A stretch of 64,000 nucleotides of DNA from Enoplolaimus lenunculus (Eukaryota; Nematoda; Enoplea; Enoplida; Thoracostomopsidae). The position numbers were made by a program, and so were the translations under genes. The notes beneath the pieces are model-generated. The model did no database searches. It saw nothing but the letters and a program-made list of their open reading frames with translations, and was not told the DNA's origin. Within the stretch, counting starts at the first letter, position 1; every line of letters begins with the position of its first letter. Positions 11,428-21,831 of this stretch are shown here, piece by piece. The DNA is taken from positions 82,501 through 146,500 of the forward strand of contig JASANG010002669.1 of the NCBI GenBank assembly GCA_030248215.1, in the 5' to 3' direction.

Positions 11428-14400
11428 CTAAAAATCAAACAACATCATTGTCAATTTGATCAGCTTCGCTAACTTTAAAAAATATTCAAATATCAAAGTT
11501 GTACGTGGCCAGCTCACCTTGCTTGTGGGGACGTAAAGGTTAGGAAGCGCGTAGTATTAGACTGCCTACCTACAACCGAAATTAAAAGTTTTCTAAGGGT
11601 GCCAAAATTTTTGTAGACGACTGAGCCGACAGCCCAACTGGATTCGGGTTGGCTCGCGGACCCGACGGAATTATTCCGTTATATTTGAGGGTATTTGAAC
11701 AATATCATCCTGTTGTACGTCTAAACCTGTAGGTTTAAACCTGTAAGCATTAACAAATCAAGCACTGTATGCCGGCTAAGCTACAATCTGTGATCTGCCT
11801 TCAAAACGTTCCGTAATATCTGTCTCGAGATGCAACGCTAACTGCAGGATCAATAAATGGACTGAAATAAACAAAGAATTTGACCTTATGAAGGTATCAT
11901 GACAATTTTAAAACGCATGAATACTGCCTTTTTGTAAACCATACAGGACGTTCAGAGGGTACATATCAACCCCCTTGCGTTCGCCACAGATTAAAATTAC
12001 GCGTTTTTCTTCTAACGCCGCGTTATAGTCTCTCTGCCGTTTGTCGCCGCCCGTCGCCGCGTGTCGCAAATTTTAAAGTAAATAGTAGATGCAACACGCG
12101 GCGACGAGCGACGGCGTACGGCGAGTATAACGCAACCGTTCAGTATACCCGATCAATTGACGAACTGAAATCAACCACGTGTTCGCCTTTCCATTCGCGT
12201 TGATCTGACGTCACTTTTCCGGACGGTGTGAAAAATATGCAACTGTCACGAGCGGTACGATCACTTTCACAAAATTGCAATTGCGCTTCGCTTGTTGCTT
12301 CATACGTCATAAACGCCAACGAATACAGTCCATCCAAAGGACCGATTGGGATCGACCGAAGAACGTGACGGATTGGTCCACCATCGATGTTCGACGCGAG
12401 GAATACATCGTCGATCCCAGGCGCTGAAACCGAAAAGGTTAGTAGAAGACACGTCATTCTCAAATATGTGTAGCATCTATCGCCAGTTAGTAATCGGGTT
12501 TCAAACAAGCCAAATCCGAGACCTGTGGGTGTCAAATGTTAGCTTGCAAGTATGACCGGTTAAGTGTGTCAAACGTCGCGATGTTTACAACGTCCTGCAT
12601 TAGATGGTTTATAATTTAGAACACTTATCACCAACTGATAACAGGTGCTACACATATTTGAGAATACAGACAAAAGTTGTCTCACTGCACTCGCTTGCGT
12701 AAACCTTGGAGACGATATTATCGTTTGTCTCGACATAAAATGTTGGCTACACCCCTGCCCGAATATTTGAACGTACGTGTTTCAGGAACTCCAGAATCGT
12801 AATTGCCAACAGCGTCCATATAAGCTTGCCAGCCCGTTCCGCTCCAACCATCGCTTCCTACAAAGACGAAAACAAATGTTGTTGAAATTAATGTTCACTA
12901 TATTGCGTTCAGATTAGGATTGAATATAAAGGCGAAACTTTGTTCCGTTAGAAATATTTTCGCACGGGTTCTATTATTAGTTTTTCCCACAGGTTTAATT
13001 CCTACTTTTTCCCACAGGTTCAATTCCTACTTATTCCCACAGGTTTAATTACTACTTTTTTCCCACGGGTTCAATTCCTACTTTTTCACACAGGTTTAAT
13101 TCCTACTTTTCCCACAGGTTCAATTCCTACTTTTTTCCAAGCGTTCAATTACTACTTTTTCCCACGGGTTCAATTCCTACTTTTTCCCACAGGTTTAATT
13201 CCTACTTTTTCCCACAGGTTCAATTCCTACTTTTTTCCAAGCGTTCACTTACTACTTTTTACCCACGGGTTCAATTCCTACTTTTTCCCACGGGGTCAAT
13301 TCCTACTACTTCATAGACCTTACGGATTTAAAAACGCCAGCAAATAAGTGTTAAATAAAATAGCATGTTGTGGATACAAACAACACTTCTACACCACAAG
13401 GACAGCCTAACTTACCCTTCGCTGTAACTGCATCACCCGCATGGCTGAATATCTGTAGTACTCGGCATCACAGGAAGGTAGGGAGGGACCTTACCATTTT
13501 ATCACAAAAAATTCTGATGGGGGGTGCGTATGCCCCTACCCCCTTCCCCTCTGGATCCGCTAGTGGGTGGATAAACACAATACGTGACTAATTTGAATAA
13601 TTTACAACGTTGTTTACCTTCCAAGTCGTATTCTTCCAGCTTGCATAGTCGCTCTTTTTCTTCGTCTGTATTGTCTAAAATTTCAAAGAGGCTACTTTTC
13701 ATCGATTTTCAAGGATACAGATTCCGTATTTACACTGTAAATTCCAGTAAGTTGATTTAAACTCAGAATGAGTTGAATTCACTCAAAAGCCGGATCTCTG
13801 AATTAGGTATTTCAGAACTCAGAATTCTGATTTGAATGAACCTATTTTGAGTTAATCAAACAACTGACCCGGAATATGAAAATAAACCATGAGACTTATT
13901 CGAAACAAAAAATTGAAATTTGAGTTCAGAGCAACTTTACAACCAGCGCATGGTGAGGGTCGAAATTCAGCACATTGTTCACGTTTGATTTGCCCTACTT
14001 CTATGCCAATTTTGAGATCTGTAATTGTAGATGTTCGTCCGTTTGAAAACATACCAGTTGAGAATATGGGCCCAGGTTTCAGTTTTGATCTCAAATTCAT
14101 TAATTGGCGGATCCAATAACTGGTCACTCAAACCGTAACCCTCACAACATTGGTTAAATTTAAAAAGTTGCATTACCAGGCCCGTAGCCAGCTCATCTTG
14201 CTAGTCGGTTGATAAAAAATTTTCGCGAGGGGCATTCAAGGGTTTTCAAAACGAATTACAAGCAAGGTTGAAAATTTTCTAGGGGGCCGAAAGTTTTCCA
14301 AGGGATGCTGAGCCCCGCTTGCCCCCTCTTAGGCTACGGGTCTGTTGCATTAAGATTTAGTGCTAAAATTGAGTTTAGCTTCTCGCTGGGGTTCCACAAA

Positions 14401-16192
14401 GATAATGAAAACCCACAACGCACCTGGTGTAGTAGTTCTTATGGGTGCAAGTGTTTCTCGAGTAAACGGTCTTACGGTAGTCGTTCTTCTTGTTGGCCGG
14501 CCACCGCACGAACTCGCTAAAATAGTTTAAACCTAAATTCGAGTTTCAATTGAAACTTGAATGGAATGTTGCCAACTTCAACAGGGTTTCAGTGAGTTTG
14601 CATCGCGTATCAATGATAACAGATTAAAATGTACACAAAATCACCGTTTACATATGGACCACATATAAATGTCCATGGTAATAATAATAGGTCCACTAAA
14701 GTCAAAACATTTGCCGAAGATAAAACGTTAAGCATAAACCTAAGCGTAAGCCTAAATGTTCGCCTAATCCTGGTCGTAAGCTTAAACCTCCCACTATCTT
14801 AGTCCAACGGTCTACTTGCGTCCCAATGGGTATACCTCTTACATACAGTGTGCGGAGCAGACAGGGGTGTGGGATCTGCCCAACCTGGAGCGTGGGGGCC
14901 CCAAACTTGCGAGCGAGCAGCCAAACGCATTTTAAAACTCTGGCGGTTTTTATTTTAACCAATTAGGATGGTGGCCCCTTTAGGATGAGGCTCCCTATTC
15001 GGGAGAATGGGGGTGGCTGTTCCGGCTCTGCCCACATGAGCGATATCAGTGTGCAGTCTAGGTAACAAAGACCGATCCCACGAGGGGATTGTTGGCCGTT
15101 TATCCCAAATTTTGAAATAGACTCGGTTGAAAGGTAAACAGTCTTGAAATGCACATGTAACCACCCCACAAATCTATTCGGTAACAGAGGTTTTTTTAAA
15201 CTATTTTTCAGTAGAATTAGATATAAATAAGTTTATGGCCAGGGAGATAATTTTAGCCCATGTAAAGATCAGAAGCGGAACGTTTTTAAGGTCCCAAGGT
15301 ATTCGAAGAAAGCAATGCATTGTACAACATTGCGAAACATATTTCCTGTGTTGTTTTCGCCAGACGGGACCATGGCACTACACATTGTTATTCAAGACAG
15401 TCCAAACAACTAAAAACTGAATCATTTGTCCAAAAACAACCAATCAGATTGAATCTTATTCCGAGTAGTTGTGGCTGTCGTGAACAATTGGGATTCAGGT
15501 GGCACAACAGGGACCAACAGGTGTTTGGGACACGTTGGTCACAGGCGGATCAAGTGGGGTAAAGCCGCCGGCCTTGCATCCTTCAGCATAGATCAAAACC
15601 ACGTCTTTGTATTAAGGTTTAGTACTCATATTGCCGTTTCGCCTATAAATCTGGCCTGAACAACAGGTATTGTTTACAACGATACAGTTTTCCAACGAAT
15701 CTGCGACAATTCGTCGATCGACAACTTGTCACCCAACAGTGTCTTATTGCCAACGAATATATCTAAGCATAATCCAAACCACAATCCTAAGCGTAGTATG
15801 ATGGGCGACTAATTGTCGAGTCGATGAAATTTCGGATTACAAGTTGTCGGGCGACAAATTGTGGAGTCGATGAAATTTCGGATTACAAGTGGTCGGGCGA
15901 CAAATTGTCGAGTCGATGAAATTTCGGATTACAAGTTGTCGGGCGACAAATTGTCGAGTCGATGAAATTTCGGATTACAAGTTGTCGGGCGACGAATTGT
16001 GTCAAAGCAACGAATTGTCGTAATATGATTTTGAACAAAGACAAAGCGGTATTTCAAAAACGACAACGTACCAGATTGAAATGTTGCAAATAAAACAGCT
16101 GTGGTGATCAACAACACTTTGATCTTCCCGCCTGGCACGTGATTCGATCTTCTGAATACGGCGAAGCGTTTAAGTTTCGTTGACGATAACAT
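11275..16192 (-). CDS. gene C: secreted or signal-anchored single-MAM protein (5 exons, ~228 aa)
   Basis: Predicted by manual splicing, transcribed right to left. Exons: 16072-16192, 13618-13674, 12777-12857, 12149-12423, 11275-11427. Phases are 1,1,1,0 and every junction keeps frame. Residues 1-40 hold a basic N-region and then a hydrophobic run (VLLITTAVLFATF), so a signal peptide or signal anchor. The MAM domain spans about residues 51-210. It starts at Cys51, has SDGWSGTGWQ and then the core LYSLAFMTYEATSEAQLQFC, and closes with CGLSDIKVLDRVTGEEIC. A very basic 18-residue tail (SRRRRKRLRNRK...) follows Cys210. MAM domains are extracellular adhesion modules of about 160 residues with conserved cysteines. 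The exon pattern matches the second half of gene A. Function is unknown. Weakest point: the long first intron could hide another exon. Confidence 0.75.
12005..12135. repeat. GC-rich foldback in gene C intron 4
   Basis: ACGCCGCGTTATA...GTCGCCGCGTGT on the left is mirrored by ACACGCGGCGACGAGCGAC...GTATAACGC on the right. Related CGTCGC/CCGTCAC-rich palindromes occur near 16390-16480, 31870-32060 and 36085-36210. Confidence 0.6.
12149..12423 (-). CDS. gene C exon 4 (MAM core)
   Basis: Acceptor TTTTCGGTTTCAG, donor GTATAC. 275 nt, phase 1 in and 0 out. It encodes GLYSLAFMTYEATSEAQLQF and a CESD...DSC pair, ending VVDFSSSIDR. Equivalent to gene A exon 9 (254 nt) and gene B exon 8 (251 nt). Confidence 0.8.
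12455..12667. mobile_element. TATTCTCAAATGTGTATAGC foldback, copy 1
   Basis: Family of about 210-bp palindromes with ends CGTATTCTCAAATGTGTATA and an interior containing ACCAGTTGGTGATAGG. This copy begins about 30 nt from the acceptor of gene C exon 4. Confidence 0.7.
12777..12857 (-). CDS. gene C exon 3 (MAM N-part)
   Basis: Acceptor GTTTTCGTCTTTGTAG, donor GTACGT. 81 nt, phase 1 in and out. Encodes SDGWSGTGWQAYMDAVGNYD plus six residues (SGVPET). The paired tryptophans fit the start of a MAM domain. Confidence 0.75.
12970..13315. repeat. 24-25-bp minisatellite in gene C intron 2
   Basis: About 13 tandem copies of TTTTTCCCACAGGTTCAATT plus CCTAC, alternating between TTCAATT and TTTAATT and between CACAGG and CACGGG or AAGCG variants. 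No unique spacers. Confidence 0.9.
13618..13674 (-). CDS. gene C exon 2 (linker and first MAM cysteine)
   Basis: Acceptor TTGAAATTTTAG, donor GTAAAC. 57 nt, phase 1 in and out: NTDEEKERLCKLEEYDLE. The small phase-1 exon with a cysteine corresponds to gene A exon 7. Confidence 0.65.
13731..13860. mobile_element. CACTGTAAATTCCAGTGAG element, half copy
   Basis: Only the left half of a 255-bp palindromic family is present. It reads TACACTGTAAATTCCAGTAA, then ACTCAGAATGAGTTGAATTC-type repeats. Confidence 0.7.
13905..14135. mobile_element. TATTCTCAAATGTGTATAGC foldback, end-trimmed copy
   Basis: Contains the family interior (GGTGAGGGTCGAAATTCAGC, GATTTGCCCTACTTC), but the outer arms are diverged or replaced. 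Confidence 0.5.
14177..14344. mobile_element. GCCCGTAGCC foldback element
   Basis: Full-length copy, CAGGCCCGTAGCCAGCTCAT to GGCTACGGGTCTG, in gene C intron 1. Confidence 0.75.
14345..15250. other. gene C intron 1, no further exon seen
   Basis: Contains a degenerate telomere-like patch at 14728-14790 (TAAGCATAAACCTAAGCG). No phase-1 exon recognised. Confidence 0.4.
15255..15297. mobile_element. solo TelM-2 end
   Basis: Only AGCCCATGTAAAGATCAGAA and the adjacent GCGGAACG are present, with no array. Confidence 0.55.
15700..16015. mobile_element. GACAATTTGTCG foldback with 46-bp tandem units
   Basis: The left part is CTGCGACAATTCGTCGATCG plus a few degenerate telomere-like hexamers at 15760-15800. 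About four tandem units of GGCGACAAATTGTCGAGTCG + ATGAAATTTCGGATTACAAG follow (15805-15995). It lies just inside gene C intron 1 beside exon 1. A relative is at 32505-32700. Confidence 0.75.
16072..16192 (-). CDS. gene C exon 1 (signal sequence)
   Basis: ATG at 16192-16190. 40 codons plus one base, donor GTACGT. The long basic N-region (KLKRFAVFRRSNH) before the hydrophobic run leaves it open whether the protein is cleaved and secreted or held as a type II membrane protein. Confidence 0.7.
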
Positions 16193-16519
16193 GGTTTTGT
16201 TTACACAGAACAGTTACCAGCAAACCCGTATCGTTAAATGGTAAAAATACAAATAATCGTTTAACAGCGTTTTTATTGCCGCTTTTAGGGGCTGCTTGTT
16301 TTATGCTAACAATGCTTATCTGCAAGCTAAAAGTACTTAATGAATGCACATTTAGGGAAGCGGTATATTTTTGGGAAATATTCATGTCACCCGGCGCAGT
16401 CCGTCGACACACGTCATCGACCGTCGATGTATGACGTCATGCGTTATCGTACATCGCCGTTCGCGGACGTCACCGGATGGCATTCGGGTGCTGGGTGTGA
16501 GTATATGGTTCAAAATTAT

Positions 16520-17020
16520 ATATGCCGTGGCCACGGGACTAATGCATACTTCAACAAGTATGCAACTGGGTACATTCTGTATAGGAAAAATGTATCCGGC
16601 ACGCGTTGCATTTTTGACCTTTTGGGGGGTACAATGTGAACCATGAAACTTTATGTATCCGGCAACAAAGCACTGCTTCTCTTATAATTTAATTTAGGGT
16701 TATTGCACGTGACAGTAACCCCTTTAAACAAGGGGTTCGGCCAAAAACACAACGATTGGTGGTACATTTTGTACACGGCAAAAAATTTGGAGTCAAATTG
16801 ACTCTCTCGGAAACAGGCTTTTACTGACTACACAAACTGAGTCATAATTTGACTCCTCCAGAATCAAATTCGGTTCACTATGTCGCACGTTTGACTCTGG
16901 CGGAGTCGAATTTGACTCAGTTTGTGTAGTCAGGAAAAGCTTATTTCCGAGAGAGTCAATTCGACTCCCCATTTTTTACAGTGTACCATGCGGACCCAAT
17001 GAGTTGCACACTCTTGTATC
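16520..17020. mobile_element. GTACATTTTGTAC-type element interrupted by another element
   Basis: Blocks of the 4205-4740 family are recognisable. They include CAACTGGGTACATTCTG, CGGCACGCGTTGCATTTTTG, AACCCCTTTAAACAAGGGG and GGTGGTACATTTTGTAC. A complete CACTGCAAAAAATGG palindrome (16771-16986) sits inside it. Confidence 0.6.
16771..16986. mobile_element. CACTGCAAAAAATGG palindrome, copy 1
   Basis: Family of about 213-bp near-perfect hairpins with ends TACACTGCAAAAAATGGTGA and arms full of GAGTCAAATTTGACTC. This copy is nested in the element above. Confidence 0.8.
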
Positions 17021-17152
17021 ATGCAGTCTTGGTATTATTTAGTATTTTTTGAATGGCGCTATTTACTAAGTGCAGGTATGAGAAACGTTTTGATTTGCCA
17101 ACAGTTGAACCAATCAGCCACCGCGACAATTGATGCAGTGGTTAGCCGTATT

Positions 17153-17296
17153 GGCCAATGTAAACAACAGGGGCGGATCAGTATTATAAGCATGTTCCTA
17201 AGCCTAAGCCTAAGTCTAAGCCTAAGCCTAATGCTTAAGCTTACTCATTTCTCGTCCCACAGAAAAACGTTCTGTCCCTGATCTTTACATGGACCC
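17153..17296. mobile_element. TelM-2 element
   Basis: Short copy of about 144 bp, with both ends (GGCCAATGTAAACAACAGG; GATCTTTACATGGACC) and about five CCTAAG units. Confidence 0.8.
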
Positions 17297-17589
17297 ACGA
17301 CATTGATGATATAGCCGTAGTGGTTACGACATACATACCGCCATGTCAACATCCGCAAACAGGCGCCGCCGACAGATCTAAACCTCGCCATATTTTTTGG
17401 TCCATCTCAAAATTTATATCCAATTAAATTTTATCGAAAACTTTGCACTCACTGTCTTTAAGCATGTTATCATGCCATACTCTGTTATTAAGTAACAAGG
17501 GTTAGAGTGGCGCTGTACGTTTGATGACGTCCGGAGCTGTTCGTCACCGAGTTGGTGACACACGGCGCCGCCCAAGTATAGCGCCATCC

Positions 17590-17981
17590 TCAGTGGCGGA
17601 TCCATGGGGGGCTACCCCGGCCGTGGGCCCCCCAACAGCATCTCGACAAAATTATATAGTGTCAATTGCTGTTTTCAGCTGTTTATTTCTCTGTTTTATA
17701 CACAATAGTATAAGCACGCTTTAAAGTTTTAAAGTCACCTTTATTTGGCCCTGGAGTCATTTATGCGCTACAATTAGGGATAATGGACATTTATGGACTC
17801 TAATAAGTGTTTAAGGACTCTACCCACTTACGGACTCTTATTAGGGATACGGAGTCTTATTAATTGGGACTCAAAATGGGAACCTCCCCAACTCTTATTT
17901 GGGTCACTACAGCATGGGTCAAAAATAAGTTTATTACCTGTGAAATTTTGCCCCCATTCTGAGATCCTGGATCCGCCACTG
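17590..17981. mobile_element. TGGCGGATCC element, about 390-bp copy in opposite orientation
   Basis: CAGTGGCGGATCCATGG to CCTGGATCCGCCACTGG. Near-identical to the 10306-10696 copy when reversed, so both are recent. Confidence 0.85.
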
Positions 17982-18065
17982 GTCATCCTTATACGTATTT
18001 GAAGCCGGTACCCGTGTAGAAAATGCTGATTAACATATAATTTGCGTCTTGTTATATTCAGCATG

Positions 18066-18278
18066 TACACTGCCAAAAATGCCGAGTCAAATGGACTCCC
18101 TCCGAAATCGGCTCTACGGGACTACACAAACTGAGTTAAATTCGATTCCGCCAGAGTCAAATCTGCGACTAAGTGAGTCGAATTTGACTCTGACGGAGTC
18201 GACTTTGACTCAGTTTGTGTAGGCCCGTAGAGCCTATTTCGGATAGAGTCAATTTGACTCACCATTTTTTGCAGTGTG
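18066..18278. mobile_element. CACTGCAAAAAATGG palindrome, copy 2
   Basis: TACACTGCCAAAAATGCCGA to ATTTTTTGCAGTGTG. Full length. Confidence 0.8.
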
Positions 18279-18611
18279 TTGCTGTTGCAAAAACAAGCAT
18301 AATATTTCTGTTAATATTGCATCAACAGTTTAGTTATAAACAATGAAAAAATTTTAGTGCAAAAAAATGCCAAATATCAACGTGTCTGATGTTTATGCAA
18401 GGCGCAACGTTGACAGTTTTCATAGTCATAATGAGCTGATTTTAATAAGAAAGTATAACGAATTTTGAAAACACCGAAACGTGGGCGGAATAAAGATTTT
18501 AAGGTTGGTTTTTGATGATAATCCGAGTACCTTTGTGTCATTTTAGACCGAGTTTTAGCGAGGCCGGCTATATCCTACTGTGGCGAAGATATACACTTCA
18601 AGCATACAGAT

Positions 18612-19213
18612 TAGTGTTTTGCAGTGATCAGGAACCGGCCGGCCGGCCAGTAATTCCTTATAACAGAAAAGGCTAAAAAAGCTGTGACATTATTAATTTA
18701 ATGTTTTTAATCGTTTTTAGATTACGATTCTAAAACTTTTAGCTGAAATCTGACATGTCTGTACTGTTATCATCATGGTCAATGTTAAGATTGAATCGCT
18801 AGTTAAAACTGCTTTGGTTGCAGTAGTATTCTAGACAGCTCATGGTGGGATAAAGCGCATCTGATGATCTGAGTTCCATTAACTGTTAGAAAAATGTTAT
18901 ATATATAATATGTATATATATGTATATATATTTCGCAATAATAAAGGGAATAATAATGTAATCGGATTAAATCATCTTATTTTTCTCACCGAATAAGGCG
19001 GATTTTGAAATGTAAAAAGTATATAGTTGGATTCAATATAAATGAAGTTAATTTAGGTTTAAGTTTTGTTTGTTTGTGACAGCTACGAGTTGTGCCTACA
19101 GTTTCAGAATGGGTGCTAAAGGAGTCATTTCGGCCGGCCACCCTAGCCGTCCGGCTGGCAAAGGTTTTCATTGGTCGGCGTAGCAAAAAACTGGTAACTG
19201 CACAACACTAATA
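18612..19213. mobile_element. ~600-bp TTAGTGTTNTGCAG-ended element
   Basis: The left end reads ATTAGTGTTTTGCAGTGATC and then a GGCCGGCCGGCC block. The right end has GGCCGGCC and finishes CAGTTACC-like/GTGCAACACTAAT sequence in inverted orientation. The interior is AT-rich and has no transposase. Boundaries approximate. Confidence 0.55.
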
Positions 19214-19392
19214 CAGATGAGGTTTTTACGTCGGATTTTTGTGAAAATCAATTCCTTATGAGAAAATGTATATAAATTATTCCCGAAAATTAGTTGCACA
19301 AATGCATTTCGCATACATCTTGGATCGTTTTCATTTTCTTAAAATCTTAAAAACGATTTTTTAAATCTTTTACAAAATTATTACAAATATGC

Positions 19393-19557
19393 ACCCATGT
19401 ATAAAGATCAGAGGCAGAATGTTTTTTCGGCGAGACCGCAATAGAGTATAAGCTTAACCTTTAGACTAATTTTTCTGCAAAGGCTCAGGTATAAGCACAT
19501 TGTTACGCTTATGCGTAAGAGTATGCTTATACTACCTTTATATGGCCCTGCTCCACA
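19393..19557. mobile_element. TelM-2 element, diverged
   Basis: CCCATGTATAAAGATCAGAG on the left, TACCTTTATATGGCCC on the right. Telomere units are mostly mutated (CTCAGG, TTATGCG). Confidence 0.65.
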
Positions 19558-19682
19558 AATTGGCTCAAATATGCAAAATCTTTCAAAATTTGATTAATAG
19601 CTGAGAAAACATTGGTTGCTGGTACATAAACGGAAGGAACCTTGTATTTTCGGATACATATGACATTATTTATAAAATAACC

Positions 19683-19831
19683 GGCCCAATTTTGTTTTTA
19701 GGACCGTAACAGTAGATGTAACCGTATTCCTAAGCCTAAGCCTAACCCTAAAGTAAAAAATGTCTAGAATGTAAGCATACACTTTAACCGACCCACCACA
19801 AACCGGTACGGACCTAAAAGTAACATGGGCC
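19683..19831. mobile_element. TelM-1 element
   Basis: GGCCCAATTTTGTTTTTAGG to AAAAGTAACATGGGCC, with a short array CCTAAGCCTAAGCCTAACCC. Confidence 0.75.
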
Positions 19832-19834
19832 AAA

Positions 19835-21405
19835 TATCCGATCTGAACAATTGAAATCAAACTTATTGGGTCAAGAAAAACAGTTTAAGATCATCTTTAG
19901 AAAATATTCAACTTCCACGTTTGACTGAATTACACAACAGACGTTAATTAATAAATTTCCATACAATATTTACGTTTAAGAATCGTTCCAGTTTTATCAG
20001 TAAGGGCTATCGGTGTTCAAAACAATAATCAATAAAAAGATTGAAACGAACTGATAAAATATGTCTTGTATTAAGTGTCAAAATTAAATAAAAATATATA
20101 AACCAGAGCATTTTTGAAACAAAAAGCAAACGCCGATATTAAAAAAGTCAGTTTTTATGAGTTGCATAATAATAATTGTAAACAATAAAAAAAATGCAAT
20201 TTCATGCCTGAATTTGAACTGTTCTTCGTAGGTTTATTTTTTTATTGTTTTTACATGTTTTTTAGACTGGTGAACCGTAATCCAGGATTGCATGTGGCGA
20301 CGAAACTCGTCATTTAAGCGTTGTTGTTTTTTTGCAACAGAGCAAGAAAATTTTGTGGACTCGAACTGTAAGTCCATTATGCCATATTCAATAAGTGGTT
20401 AGTGTCGACTCTCCTGAAATATCGGTACGAGACATATACCCTCTACCCATCCCCTTGTGTAATCCATTTCTTAGGCTACGAGGCAATATTAATAAGTGCC
20501 CAAATTTCGGAATGGAGCGCCACCCTCTATTGACACCTTTACCCCCCACACCTCAAAAACATTCTACAGCGACGAAACAATTTTTCATTCCCCCCCCTCA
20601 ACTGATCTACTACCCCCTCTGATCGTAGTTCATGGCTGCGGGACTGATATTAGTCGTCGGTCTATTCGTAAAACAGAACACAATCAGTTGCAACAAATAA
20701 TTCCGCGACTGGGGTATACGAGGACACCCCCCCTCCTCGGCCTGTGAAATGGCGTCCTATTGCAAGACCAATATATAATTACACCAGAAACTTTATGGGC
20801 GAAGCGAGCGAAAAGCCAAATCAAATACGCGTGAATAACGGGATTTTTTTAACCTAATTCGGCGCCGAAAGCACAAAATTTTTTCCCCGAACTCACATGG
20901 TTAGCCGCTTCGCTGGCGGTTCCAGCGGCCCAGGCCTTCATCCCGCCGGGATGTGGATGGCAGGCGCGGCGGCTCTGCTAAACGCTTTTAACGTCTTTAA
21001 GTAATGGTTAGGTCATTTATCCAAAAATCTGAAAAGAAAACTATGATTTGAAAATGCTCTTTCATAGCCTTTTATTTTAATAGCAATTGATGCATTTTAT
21101 GGCAATAGCATAACAATGCAACACGGTACACTTATAGCCTTTTCTGACACCATCTTAAAGCCTTAAGACTAAGCCTAAGTTTTTTACCCTAAACTCATAT
21201 CAAATTCTGACAATTTTGAAAACTGTGGAAGAAGCTAAGTGTACAAGAACCCAAAATGCTATGGAAAGTTATAATATAACGCATAAACCCGACACCATAA
21301 ACACCAAACCAAATCAAACATTGTCATGCATTCAGACAAAATTTGGCTCAACCCGCTTGACGGACCAAGTGTCATAGCTACTCCAATTTCAGAATTAGCC
21401 AATCA
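19835..21405. other. intergenic region between genes C and B, no gene seen
   Basis: AT-rich DNA followed by mixed sequence. Isolated open frames of 75-83 codons at 20395-20747 lack domains and splice signals. A telomere-like remnant is at 21160-21182. Confidence 0.4.
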
Positions 21406-21408
21406 AAA

Positions 21409-21831
21409 CTAAGGACGTCCCCAGTAAACTTCAGGGTATGGTCTAGCGAACTGTTGCTCAGGCATGCGCTGGAGATGAGCTCGGGGGTCAGTTCGACGTG
21501 GTACCATTCGAGGCGGTCCCATAGGGTGGCGGCGAGGGTAAGGCACAGCTGGCTGTGGACGATATGCCGGATATCGTTGTGGAGCAGATGCGTATGGGTC
21601 ATGTGGCGGCGCTGGGCGATAATTGTTGTATGGGTTTGGACCGTAGCCAGAGCTTGGGTACGACGGCGCAAGAGTACCAGGAAGAGGGTACGTTGATAAC
21701 GGCACATTAGTTGTGGTGGGCATAGGCCGGACTCCTGGGCAATTATCTGCGCCACCCCCAATGATTCGAATGTCATCAATACCGACTGGTGCGTTATCGA
21801 CGTTGCCGAGATTTTCAGCGACGATGTAAAG
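21409..21831 (-). CDS. gene B exon 9 (MAM2 end and Pro/Tyr-rich tail)
   Basis: Acceptor ATATTTTTTAG, phase 0, stop TAG at 21411-21409. Starts LYIVAENLGNVDNAPVGIDD, the classic MAM closing strand. About 108 residues of low-complexity tail follow, with repeats such as YPSSGYGPNPYNNYRP and QRYPAYRPQPAVPYPRR. No transmembrane segment. Confidence 0.8.
   Translation of the reverse strand, partial: LYIVAENLGNVDNAPVGIDDIRIIGGGADNCPGVRPMPTTTNVPLSTYPLPGTLAPSYPSSGYGPNPYNNYRPAPPHDPYASAPQRYPAYRPQPAVPYPRRHPMGPPRMVPRRTDPRAHLQRMPEQQFARPYPEVYWGRP

Noticed and set aside
16180-16434. 84-codon plus-strand frame with a hydrophobic stretch over gene C exon 1
   Set aside because: It overlaps, antisense, the start of gene C, whose exon is supported by phase agreement. 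No further exon for the plus strand.
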